This document shows, piece by piece, positions 56,951-64,000 of a stretch of DNA of 64,000 bases. The position numbers and the translations under genes were made by a program. The notes under the pieces were generated by a model. The model was given only the letters and a program-made list of their open reading frames with translations, did not search any database and was not told where the DNA came from. Location: positions 310,001 through 374,000 of the forward strand of contig NC_011126.1 in assembly GCF_000020785.1 (NCBI RefSeq), read 5' to 3'. Positions within the stretch are counted from its first letter, which is position 1, and each line of letters starts with the position of its first letter. The stretch comes from Hydrogenobaculum sp. Y04AAS1 (lineage in GTDB: Bacteria; Aquificota; Aquificia; Aquificales; Aquificaceae).

Positions 56951-57908
56951 ACTCTTTTGATAGTTTAAAAAGCTTTTTTGCGTTTTGGATAGCGCTGTCT
57001 TTGTTTTCTATATGTGGGTCTTTTAGTAAAAACGATGTAACTTTACCCCTAACGTAAGCTCTGTAAGATTTGTAAAAGTTTAAAAATATATCAAAATCTT
57101 CGTCTTTTGTAGCGCTTTTATAGGTATCTTCATATATTTTTGAAAAATCTCTATAACCTTTAAGATCAAGCTCCATAGATAAAAAACACATATCGTTTAT
57201 CTGATCTTGTATCCTAAACCTATCGTTAAACTCTATAGCATCCATTATACATATGTTGTCTTTATCTATTACCACATGCTCTAACCTTATATCTCCGTGT
57301 CCATCTATAACATAGCCTTCTTTTTGCCTTTTATAAAAAAGGTCTTTATGCTTTTCGTAAAAGCTATTTACTTTGTCTTTTATAAACTCGTAATCTTCTT
57401 GTTCTATGGTTTTACCTATAAATTCTTTAGTTTGCTCAAAATTCTCATCGGTGTTAAACTTCATTTGATTGTATACGTCAAAATCATACATCTTTTTACT
57501 TTGAGAGTGAAAATAGGCTATTTTTTTAGCCACATTTTTTATATCCTCTTCTTTTAAAGAGTTTAGTTTGTTTATCATGAAAAGTTCATCTTTTACCCTT
57601 TTCATCTTAACGGCGTACTCTACCACCAAAGCCTCGTCTTGGTCTTCTTGGGAAAGCTCGTAAGTGTTGTTTATTTTTATTATAGGTATCACACCAAGAT
57701 AGACATCTTCGCAGAATCTTTTGTTTATCTCAAGCTCTTTGTAAGAGTAAAACAGCCTTTTTTCTAAGGTTGAATAGTCCAAAAATCCAAAGTTCACAGG
57801 TTTTTTTATTTTATAAACAAACTCATCTGTGATGATGACAAAAGAGCTATGAGTCTGAACAAGCTCTCCTCTTAGGTTTTCTCTTAGATGATAAATCAAA
57901 TCAGACAT
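56931..57908 (-). CDS. Aminoglycoside-phosphotransferase-like kinase (COG2187)
   Basis: 325 residues. Kinase-fold features: THSSFVIITDEFVYKIKKPVNFGFLDYS with ATP-side lysine and GHGDIRLEHVVI catalytic loop (HGDxxxxN-like, with D), then DAIEFNDRFRIQD as the metal DFG equivalent. Belongs to a COG2187-type family usually fused to a P-loop kinase; that second half is missing here. Substrate unknown. Confidence 0.8.
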   Translation of the reverse strand: MSDLIYHLRENLRGELVQTHSSFVIITDEFVYKIKKPVNFGFLDYSTLEKRLFYSYKELEINKRFCEDVYLGVIPIIKINNTYELSQEDQDEALVVEYAVKMKRVKDELFMINKLNSLKEEDIKNVAKKIAYFHSQSKKMYDFDVYNQMKFNTDENFEQTKEFIGKTIEQEDYEFIKDKVNSFYEKHKDLFYKRQKEGYVIDGHGDIRLEHVVIDKDNICIMDAIEFNDRFRIQDQINDMCFLSMELDLKGYRDFSKIYEDTYKSATKDEDFDIFLNFYKSYRAYVRGKVTSFLLKDPHIENKDSAIQNAKKLFKLSKEYADLIV

Positions 57909-59769
57909 TTATCTCCGCCTTCAGTTCTTTATTTTTAGCATCAAGATCTTGCAATAGTTTGCTGTATTCTAATATCCAAGAGCTGTTGTAAACTGATATA
58001 TCTTTTTTGTAATCGGTTTTAAACATCCCTTCTTTGTAAGAGAAGGAATTTCCTATGCCTGCTAACTTTGGAAGCTCTTTTAGTATGTCGTCGTCTATTG
58101 GGAAAGGTAAGACTTTTGAAACTTTTTTTAAGCCTCTCAACGTATGGATAGTACCATCTTTTTCACCGGTGAGCTTCATCGGTATACAGGTATCTGCTAA
58201 AAGAGAAAGATCGCTCTTGAAAGGTGTTACAAGGGTTAGTTTTGTGTTTTTAAAAGCCTCAAATACAACATCTTTATCAAAATAATCAAATAAATCTTCA
58301 CCAAACAGCAGCACTGATTTTATCTCACCTTGTTTAATCATTTCTAATATGAGGCCTATATCTGTTATCGGTATATCTTTTAAAGCTTCGTAAAGACCAA
58401 GTGCGTTTGTTTGTAAAGGTATTGGCATAACTGGGGCATCTATTTTGTTAAGCATATTCCCAAGTTTTGATGCTTCTTCATATCTGAAGCTATAAACATC
58501 TACTAATATAGCTGTATCCTTGTCTATTACATCATGGATTTTTTCTATGTCTATGTAAGTTGGTTTAAATTTGTTATCCCTTGATTTTTTATTGGATGTC
58601 TTATAGACTTTGCCGTTTATCCTATAACTTACCACAGTGGCAACTGAACTTATATCATCTCCTATAAATACAAATTTGGTTTTTGATGTAATATCATCAA
58701 GATGAGCTATTGGTTTTTTGTAGGCTTTTAAAAATGGAATTAAATCAACACTAATTACAGAAGATACGTAAGAGCTTGCTTTTTTAGCTATCTCTAAAGC
58801 TAAACTTATCTCTTCGTTGGTCATAAAAGGAGATATTATGACTGCCATAGGTTTTTCTTTGAAGTTTTTGTTTATTATCTCTATTGGCTCTGAGAAGGGA
58901 AATCTGTTTTGATTAGCGATGGGTTCTTTTATTCTGTTGTCGTTTAACATGTCGTATCCAAAAAATATCTTTGCGCAGCTATCAAGTTCTTTTCCTGGTT
59001 TTGTCCTATAAACTTGAGCTTTTGACTTCCAATCTCCTACACCAAACTCAAGCTCTACATTGCATCCGGTGGGGCAATTGAGACATATGGTCTCTTCATT
59101 TTTTAAAAGCCAGCTTCTTGACCAAAACTTAAAAGGTTTTGATATGATAGCACCCACTGGGCATACATCCACGCACATACCACACATATCACAAGATGAT
59201 GTATCAATGGGTCTTACTGTTGGGACTATGTTTGAATCAAACCCTCTTTCTTCTACATAAAGGGCTTTTGCTTTGTTTATATAATCACACACCCTTGTAC
59301 ATCTGTAGCACACAACGCATCTATTTGAATAGTACTCCAAGTAATCACTTTGCCAATCGTGTTCTTCTCTGTGCTTTTCTAAAGCTGATACTGGTACTAT
59401 CTGAGTTTGTGGTCCATAAAGAGCTCCGTAATTTTGTAGATCGCATTCACCGGCTTTATCGCATATTGGACAGTCAAGAGGATGTCTTGTCATATAAGCT
59501 TGCAACAAGTAGGCCTGATTTTCTTTTACAGCTTTTGCTTGGGTGCTGACTCTAAGGCCTTCTTGTATTTGAAGCGTGCAAGATGGTATAACGCGGTTTT
59601 GATTTTCTACAAGCACTATACAAAGCCTACAAGAACCAAGCGCTGGTAATCTATCAAGATAGCAAAAATAAGGAACTTCTATACCCACAGAAAGCATGTA
59701 TTTTAATAAATTTTCTCCTTTTGGAGCTTTATATTCTTTGCCGTCTATAAATATGCTAACTGTTTCCAT
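57901..59769 (-). CDS. nuoG: NADH-quinone oxidoreductase subunit G
   Basis: 622 residues, shorter than the ~700-900 usual. N-terminal [2Fe-2S] (FCYLDRLPALGSCRLCIV), the HPLDCPICDKAGECDLQNYG cluster, CVVCYRCTRVC and CDMCGMCVDVCPVGA [4Fe-4S] sites, and CLNCPTGCNVEL entry to a molybdopterin-like domain without a cofactor. Complex I electron wire. Stands alone among unrelated genes, with AGGAGG ribosome site; overlaps pyrF by 14 bases and the kinase gene by 8. Confidence 0.93.
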   Translation of the reverse strand: METVSIFIDGKEYKAPKGENLLKYMLSVGIEVPYFCYLDRLPALGSCRLCIVLVENQNRVIPSCTLQIQEGLRVSTQAKAVKENQAYLLQAYMTRHPLDCPICDKAGECDLQNYGALYGPQTQIVPVSALEKHREEHDWQSDYLEYYSNRCVVCYRCTRVCDYINKAKALYVEERGFDSNIVPTVRPIDTSSCDMCGMCVDVCPVGAIISKPFKFWSRSWLLKNEETICLNCPTGCNVELEFGVGDWKSKAQVYRTKPGKELDSCAKIFFGYDMLNDNRIKEPIANQNRFPFSEPIEIINKNFKEKPMAVIISPFMTNEEISLALEIAKKASSYVSSVISVDLIPFLKAYKKPIAHLDDITSKTKFVFIGDDISSVATVVSYRINGKVYKTSNKKSRDNKFKPTYIDIEKIHDVIDKDTAILVDVYSFRYEEASKLGNMLNKIDAPVMPIPLQTNALGLYEALKDIPITDIGLILEMIKQGEIKSVLLFGEDLFDYFDKDVVFEAFKNTKLTLVTPFKSDLSLLADTCIPMKLTGEKDGTIHTLRGLKKVSKVLPFPIDDDILKELPKLAGIGNSFSYKEGMFKTDYKKDISVYNSSWILEYSKLLQDLDAKNKELKAEINV

Positions 59770-60433
59770 AATTACCTCCTAACATATTTAATATACTAAA
59801 AATTGTTTCTTTTGGATTGGGGCTATTAAATATACTCCTTCCCATAACAATTATATCCGCTATCCCAACGACTTCTTGTAAGCTTACTACCCTTTTTTGA
59901 TCGTCTTTTTTGTCTTTATCAAGCCTTACTCCTGGTATAATGGTTTTTAAGTTTGGAAATTTATTTTTTATACTAAAAGCCTCAAAACCAGAACATACAA
60001 CACCATCTAAACCGCACTCATTAGCAACACCAGCAAGATTTAAAACCATCTCTTCTAAACTATACCTAGAACCTAAGAACTCCAAATAAGATGAATCATG
60101 AGATGTTAGTATTGTAACCCCTATTATATTTGTATTTCCTTTTATATCTTTCAAAGGACTAAGCATTTCTTTTCCACCAAGCGTATGTACGGTAAGATAA
60201 TCTATGTTGTTTTTAGCACAAACTTCAACTGATTTTAAAACAGTATTTGGTATATCGTGAAACTTTAGATCCAAAAACACCTCAAAATTATCTTGTTTTA
60301 GGGCTTTTAATAAAGAAAAGCCCTCTTCTAAAAATACTATGGGACCTATTTTTACAACTACTGGAAGGCTCTCTAATTCTTTCAAGATGCTCAAAGAGCT
60401 TTTGTCGTCTATGGCTAGCGCTAGCTTAGGCAT
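59756..60433 (-). CDS. pyrF: Orotidine 5'-phosphate decarboxylase
   Basis: 225 residues. Active-site DLKFHDIPNTV and IIPGVRLDKDKKDDQKRVV motifs. Final step to UMP. 8-base overlap with the HEPN-like gene. Confidence 0.96.
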   Translation of the reverse strand: MPKLALAIDDKSSLSILKELESLPVVVKIGPIVFLEEGFSLLKALKQDNFEVFLDLKFHDIPNTVLKSVEVCAKNNIDYLTVHTLGGKEMLSPLKDIKGNTNIIGVTILTSHDSSYLEFLGSRYSLEEMVLNLAGVANECGLDGVVCSGFEAFSIKNKFPNLKTIIPGVRLDKDKKDDQKRVVSLQEVVGIADIIVMGRSIFNSPNPKETIFSILNMLGGNYGNS

Positions 60434-61277
60434 TTTTTACAAGCTCTTTTACAGAGGCTGATAGTTCTTTTATATATGTTTCAAAATAAGGTAACAGCTT
60501 TTTTAAAGTTTCATAAAACTCTTTGTGATCAACATCCCACGTGGTGATAAGCTTATTTTTGAGTCTCATCATATCGTAAGCTGCATTGGGATTTTCGATG
60601 AGGTTTGCCTGAGCCATCACCACAAGACAATCGTCAGAGGGATTTTTTAGTTTAAACTTAGGTGCTAAGTGCCTACATATATCAAACAAAGCATCGTAGG
60701 CTACTTGATAGAAGTATTTTGCCCTATCAAAATACATTGGTTTTGATAAAAACTCTGCTTCGTCTTTTGATAGTACAAACCTTAGTTTTTCAACGGCATC
60801 TTTTATATGTTTTGCTTTTTCATTTAGAAAATCGTAATCTATAAGAAGGTAATTTTTTGTGGTATTTTTTATGTAGTTTATAATTTGTTCTGCAAAATCT
60901 CTAAAAAGTTTTATGTGGGTATTAAGGAAATCGTATAGGCAAGACGGATCTATATCCTTTTTTAAATCTCTATAATTTACGTAGAATTCTGATAGATCTT
61001 TCATATCTTTGGCAAAAGGAAATCCTAAGCTTTCAGAAAGCTCGTAAAGACAGTGTTTTGTAGTTTTTATATTTAACACTTGGGATATGTGTCTACATGG
61101 TCTCATTGCAGATTCAAAGGCTATGTTGAAATCTGTTCTTACTTTGTCTATTACAAGTTTATTTTGTACAAAAGATTCTTTTGGGAGTTTTAGATTTTTT
61201 AATATATCTTTATAGGCTTTTTCAAGGTTTATAAAGCTTTGTACTATAAGCGATATATTAAAGCCTTTGGTTTTCAT
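60426..61277 (-). CDS. Duplicated HEPN (HepT/DUF86-like) protein with lost RNase motif
   Basis: 283 residues, two HepT-like halves: AFESAMRPCRHISQVL (53-68) repeats as AYDALFDICRHLAPKF (193-208), exactly 140 residues apart, and LYDFL (114-118) repeats as FYETL (254-258). In HepT the toxic site is RNxLVHxY; the second half has KNKLITTW (240-247) and the first VNYRDLKK (100-107), so both lack the arginine and histidine. No MntA-type antitoxin nearby. Head of the eight-gene overlapping operon; TATAAT lies seven bases before the ATG. Probably a structural or RNA-binding derivative. Confidence 0.65.
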   Translation of the reverse strand: MKTKGFNISLIVQSFINLEKAYKDILKNLKLPKESFVQNKLVIDKVRTDFNIAFESAMRPCRHISQVLNIKTTKHCLYELSESLGFPFAKDMKDLSEFYVNYRDLKKDIDPSCLYDFLNTHIKLFRDFAEQIINYIKNTTKNYLLIDYDFLNEKAKHIKDAVEKLRFVLSKDEAEFLSKPMYFDRAKYFYQVAYDALFDICRHLAPKFKLKNPSDDCLVVMAQANLIENPNAAYDMMRLKNKLITTWDVDHKEFYETLKKLLPYFETYIKELSASVKELVKNA

Positions 61278-61284
61278 CTTATGT

Positions 61285-61290
61285 ATTATA
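61285..61290 (-). promoter_or_regulatory. -10 box of the HEPN-to-CBS operon (leaderless)
   Basis: Perfect TATAAT on the minus strand, seven bases before the ATG at 61277. Confidence 0.55.
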
Positions 61291-61321
61291 AACTAATTTT
61301 ATATTTTTTGTATGCCGTTTG

Positions 61322-63154
61322 TTAGCCTAAAATGCCCATATGTATTAGTATTGCGCTTATGGAGGCTGGTGTGATACCATCTATATTTTTTGCTTGGGCT
61401 ATGGTGGCTGGTTTAAGTTTTTTTAGTTTTTCTATAGCTTCTTTGGTAAGACCTTTTACGTTTTCATAATCCATATCTGGTGGTAATTTTATATGTTCAA
61501 ACATTTTAAGTTTTTCGTTTAATTTCTTTTCTTTTTCTATGTAATATTCGTATTTTAATATTATTTCTGTTTCATCTTTTATATAAGGGTTTTGAGGTAC
61601 ATCAAAGCCAAATTCTTTTAATTTATCAATGCCTTCTATCGCTATTATTTGAGATAAAGTATAGGGTTTTGGGTTTTCACCCAAATTTATAACGGTTTTT
61701 TGGCTTTTATAATAATCAACATAATAGTTTATTCCGTTTAAAAGCTCTTTGGCAAGTTTGTAATCTTCTTCATTTAAAAGCCCAAGGTTGTGAGATAGCT
61801 CTAAAAGTCTCTCTGGTGCATTGTCTTGTCTTACCGATAATCTATATTCGGATCTTGATGTAAAAAGCCTATAAGGTTCTACTATTTCCTTTGTAGCCAA
61901 GTCCTCTGCCATAAGTCCTATATAGCTGATAGACCTTGGTAATATTATAGGTTCTTTGTTGTTTGCCCTTAAGCCGGCGTTTATACCTGCTAATATTCCT
62001 TGTCCTGCGGCTTCTTCATAGCCTGTGGTGCCGTTGAAGTTTCCAGCGTGGAACAGTCCATTAATCTTCTTAGTTTCAAGCGTTGGATATAGCTCCAAAG
62101 GATCCACTATATCGTATTCTATGGCGTAAGCTGGTCTTATAAGCACTACGTTTTCAAGCCCTTTTATAGTCCTATACATCTCTTGCTGTATGTCTTCTGG
62201 TAAGGATGTAGAAAGCCCGTTTGGGTATATTTCTATTGTATCTTCTCCTTCTGGTTCTAAAAATATCTGATGTTGGGCTTTTGATTCAAACTTTACAACC
62301 TTATCTTCTATAGATGGGCAATATCTAGGACCAACACCTTTTATAAGACCACCGTAAAGAGCCGTTCTGTGTAGATTTTTTCTTATTATCTCATGGGTTT
62401 TTGGGTTTGTATAGGTAATATAGCAATTTATTTGCTTTTTATTTGGCTCAAACCAATAGCTTCCTCTTGGGTCTGAAAACAATGAAAATTTGGGTGCTGG
62501 TTCATCTCCTGGCGCCGGTTCTAGCTCATCAAAATTTATTGTTCTTTTATCAAGTCTTGCAGGTGTCCCTGTTTTAAACCTTTTTAGCGTAAATCCAAAT
62601 CTTTTATAAAACTCATCAAGCGTCGTAGATGGTGGTTCCCAAGCTCTACCGCCTGGGAAAACTTTATCACCTATAAATATCTTTCCGTTTAAAAATGTGC
62701 CTGTGGTTACCACTACAGCTTTACACTGATATTCTATGCCAAGTTTTGTTTTTACTCCAATTACTTCATTATCTTTTACAAGTATATCTATTACTTCATC
62801 TTGTACAAGGTATAAGTTTGGTATGTTCATAAGGGCTTTTTTCATATATTCTTTGTATTTTAGCTTGTCTGCTTGAGCTCTTGGTGCCCATACAGCTTCA
62901 CCTTTTCTTCTGTTTAGCATCTTAAATTGTATACCTGTAGCGTCTATGGCTTTTGCCATTTCACCGCCTAGTATATCTATCTCTCTTACTACGATGCTTT
63001 TTGCTATACCACCTATGGCTGGGTTGCAAGACATCTGTCCTATGTTATCTATGTTTATTGTAAAAAGCCCAACACTATCGCATAGCTTTGAAGCGGCTAT
63101 AGCTGCTTCTATACCGGCATGTCCTGCCCCTACAACTACCACATCAAATTTCAT
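61322..63154 (-). CDS. mnmG: tRNA 5-carboxymethylaminomethyluridine synthase MnmG (GidA)
   Basis: 610 residues. FAD-binding VVGAGHAGIEAAIA, SCNPAIGGIAKS and the GidA segments PRYCPSIEDKV and FNGTTGYEEAAGQG. With MnmE it modifies wobble uridine-34, the same base thiolated by MnmA at 8440. Follows the thioredoxin-like lipoprotein gene by 5 bases. Confidence 0.97.
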   Translation of the reverse strand: MKFDVVVVGAGHAGIEAAIAASKLCDSVGLFTINIDNIGQMSCNPAIGGIAKSIVVREIDILGGEMAKAIDATGIQFKMLNRRKGEAVWAPRAQADKLKYKEYMKKALMNIPNLYLVQDEVIDILVKDNEVIGVKTKLGIEYQCKAVVVTTGTFLNGKIFIGDKVFPGGRAWEPPSTTLDEFYKRFGFTLKRFKTGTPARLDKRTINFDELEPAPGDEPAPKFSLFSDPRGSYWFEPNKKQINCYITYTNPKTHEIIRKNLHRTALYGGLIKGVGPRYCPSIEDKVVKFESKAQHQIFLEPEGEDTIEIYPNGLSTSLPEDIQQEMYRTIKGLENVVLIRPAYAIEYDIVDPLELYPTLETKKINGLFHAGNFNGTTGYEEAAGQGILAGINAGLRANNKEPIILPRSISYIGLMAEDLATKEIVEPYRLFTSRSEYRLSVRQDNAPERLLELSHNLGLLNEEDYKLAKELLNGINYYVDYYKSQKTVINLGENPKPYTLSQIIAIEGIDKLKEFGFDVPQNPYIKDETEIILKYEYYIEKEKKLNEKLKMFEHIKLPPDMDYENVKGLTKEAIEKLKKLKPATIAQAKNIDGITPASISAILIHMGILG

Positions 63155-63159
63155 ATATT

Positions 63160-63687
63160 TTAAGATAAACAGTGGTTGGCTTTTATGTATGAGTTTATAT
63201 CTTCTTTTTTATAGCTTTTAGTAGTGATAAAGTTTATAACACAGGCCATTGTCTTTGGTTTTACATAGCCAGGTACATTTAATATAACCTTACCTTCTTT
63301 GTTTAAGAAAAATATATTTGGATAAGCGTTTACTCCAAGGTCAGCGGTTATATCTTCTCCAGTGCCAATAAGTTTATGGTTGTTTATAACTAGTTTGTAA
63401 AGTTTTGAAGTATCATCTGCCAAAACTGATGCTACTTCAACGTTTTTTAAAGCTTTTATAAGCTCTTGGTTTGTGGTGATATCGTGTTGGAGTTTATGAC
63501 AGTATGGACAATCGCTACTTTCTATTATAAGCATCTCATAGTCTTTTGAAGGTATCAAACTCACTATTGGTACATTTTTGCTGGAGTTTGATTTTAGATA
63601 TTCATTTACGCCGTTTTGCTTAGAGCAAGAATTTATTAAAAGCCCTATACCTATGATAAAAAGAGATGTTTTTAAAAACTTTCTCAT
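63160..63687 (-). CDS. Thioredoxin-like lipoprotein (SoxW/DsbG-like)
   Basis: 175 residues from the ATG at 63687 (ATGA overlap with the aminotransferase stop); a longer frame to 63768 would bury the lipobox. Signal peptide with lipobox GLLINSC, then a thioredoxin fold with SSDCPYCHKLQHD and cis-proline AYPNIFFLN. Periplasmic thiol enzyme; similar in plan to the protein at 9471. Confidence 0.82.
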   Translation of the reverse strand: MRKFLKTSLFIIGIGLLINSCSKQNGVNEYLKSNSSKNVPIVSLIPSKDYEMLIIESSDCPYCHKLQHDITTNQELIKALKNVEVASVLADDTSKLYKLVINNHKLIGTGEDITADLGVNAYPNIFFLNKEGKVILNVPGYVKPKTMACVINFITTKSYKKEDINSYIKANHCLS

Positions 63688-64000
63688 AAACTTCTTAAAG
63701 CCTCGTTTATACGTTTTACACCTTCTGATAAGGTGTCTTCTGATACGCAGTAAGATAGCCTTGCCCAAAAGTCTTTTCCAAAGGAAGAACCAGGCACTAA
63801 AGCTACGTTACCTTTTTCTAAAATATAAGAGCTCATTTCTATATCGTCTTTGAAATTGTTTTTATACTTTGTTAAATCTATAAACATATAAAAAGCGCCC
63901 TTTGGTTTTGAATAAGGTATATGATAGTTTTCTAAAATACTTATAAGATGTGCTCTTCTTTTTGAAAACGTATTTTTCATATTTTCTATAAAAGCTTTTG
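63684..64000 (-). CDS. Pyridoxal-phosphate aminotransferase, C-terminal part (class I)
   Basis: Runs off the right edge; 105 residues seen, open to the window end. KPKGAFYMFIDLTKYK, VALVPGSSFGKDFWARLSYC and the final EGVKRINEAL match the small domain of aspartate/other class I aminotransferases. The PLP lysine lies outside the window, so the exact substrate cannot be told. Confidence 0.88.
   Translation of the reverse strand, partial: KAFIENMKNTFSKRRAHLISILENYHIPYSKPKGAFYMFIDLTKYKNNFKDDIEMSSYILEKGNVALVPGSSFGKDFWARLSYCVSEDTLSEGVKRINEALRSL

Overview
The window is a 64 kb piece of an AT-rich (roughly one third G+C) bacterial chromosome with almost no non-coding DNA. The gene set points to a thermophilic, Gram-negative chemolithotroph of the Aquificales (Aquificota), most likely in or near Hydrogenobaculum/Sulfurihydrogenibium. 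This is an inference from gene content (short TonB/ExbBD, LptA/LptC, MlaE and a porin for a two-membrane envelope; GatB; a methionyl-tRNA synthetase ending after its catalytic and anticodon domains; a GyrA without a GyrA box; sulfur-carrier genes), not from rRNA, none of which is present. No tRNA, rRNA, CRISPR array, insertion sequence or prophage was recognised.

Layout. 1-1.6 kb: end of a membrane protein, then an outer-membrane porin behind a perfect FNR-type site. 1.7-7.2 kb (minus): metG, then dapA-DUF815 ATPase-efp-accB-trmI-tetR. 7.3-11.5 kb: a coiled-coil protein, DUF503, and the operon globin/PsiE sensor-mlaE-thioredoxin-mnmA-TPR lipoprotein. 11.6-15.3 kb: EamA exporter, then gatB-rpiB-galE. 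15.4-24.5 kb (plus): gyrA-serS-hisB-ADP-ribosylglycohydrolase, then mreBCD-pbp2. 24.5-27.1 kb: SCO1 lipoprotein, YjfB-like protein and a two-component system. 27.1-31.3 kb (minus): zinc-ribbon coiled coil, M50 protease, trpS, engB, AI-2E-type permease. 31.3-36.4 kb (minus): AmmeMemoRadiSam enzyme, an oxygen-binding-diiron-type protein with a soluble chemoreceptor and a hotdog thioesterase, and a radical-SAM/partner DNA-metabolism pair. 36.4-39.5 kb: lptC-lptA-uppP-cheB and a NIL-domain protein. 39.5-41.2 kb: exbB-exbD-tonB. 41.2-45.3 kb (minus): iscU-PP-loop-tusA-DUF1858-like-nfu and a small membrane protein-thpR-purM. 45.4-49.7 kb (plus): asd-NifU-like-RudS-type desulfidase-DUF2269-argS. 49.7-51.5 kb: a looser region with a leader-less AcfC-like binding protein, decayed DNA and an HTH coiled-coil regulator with a palindrome-rich promoter. 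51.5-64 kb (minus): exonuclease, SurA-like chaperone, an eight-gene overlapping operon (duplicated HEPN-like protein, pyrF, nuoG, kinase-like protein, O-antigen ligase, DUF72, nadD, CBS/PDC protein), mnmG, a thioredoxin-like lipoprotein and an aminotransferase cut by the window edge.

How it works together. Operons mix unrelated pathways and are tightly packed, with about twenty 4-base stop/start overlaps. The clearest global pattern is in starts: at least sixteen operon-head genes have a TATAAT-like box ending 6-8 bases before the start codon, the geometry of leaderless mRNA, whereas a second class has a strong AGGAGG-type ribosome site. Themes that recur across the window are sulfur and Fe-S handling (iscU, nfu, tusA, a second PP-loop enzyme, a tRNA-thiouridine desulfidase beside a NifU-like protein), oxygen or redox sensing (FNR site, globin-PsiE fusion, diiron protein plus chemoreceptor) and tRNA modification (trmI, mnmA, mnmG).

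Limits: all calls come from reading sequence and recalled family motifs. No alignment or database search was run.
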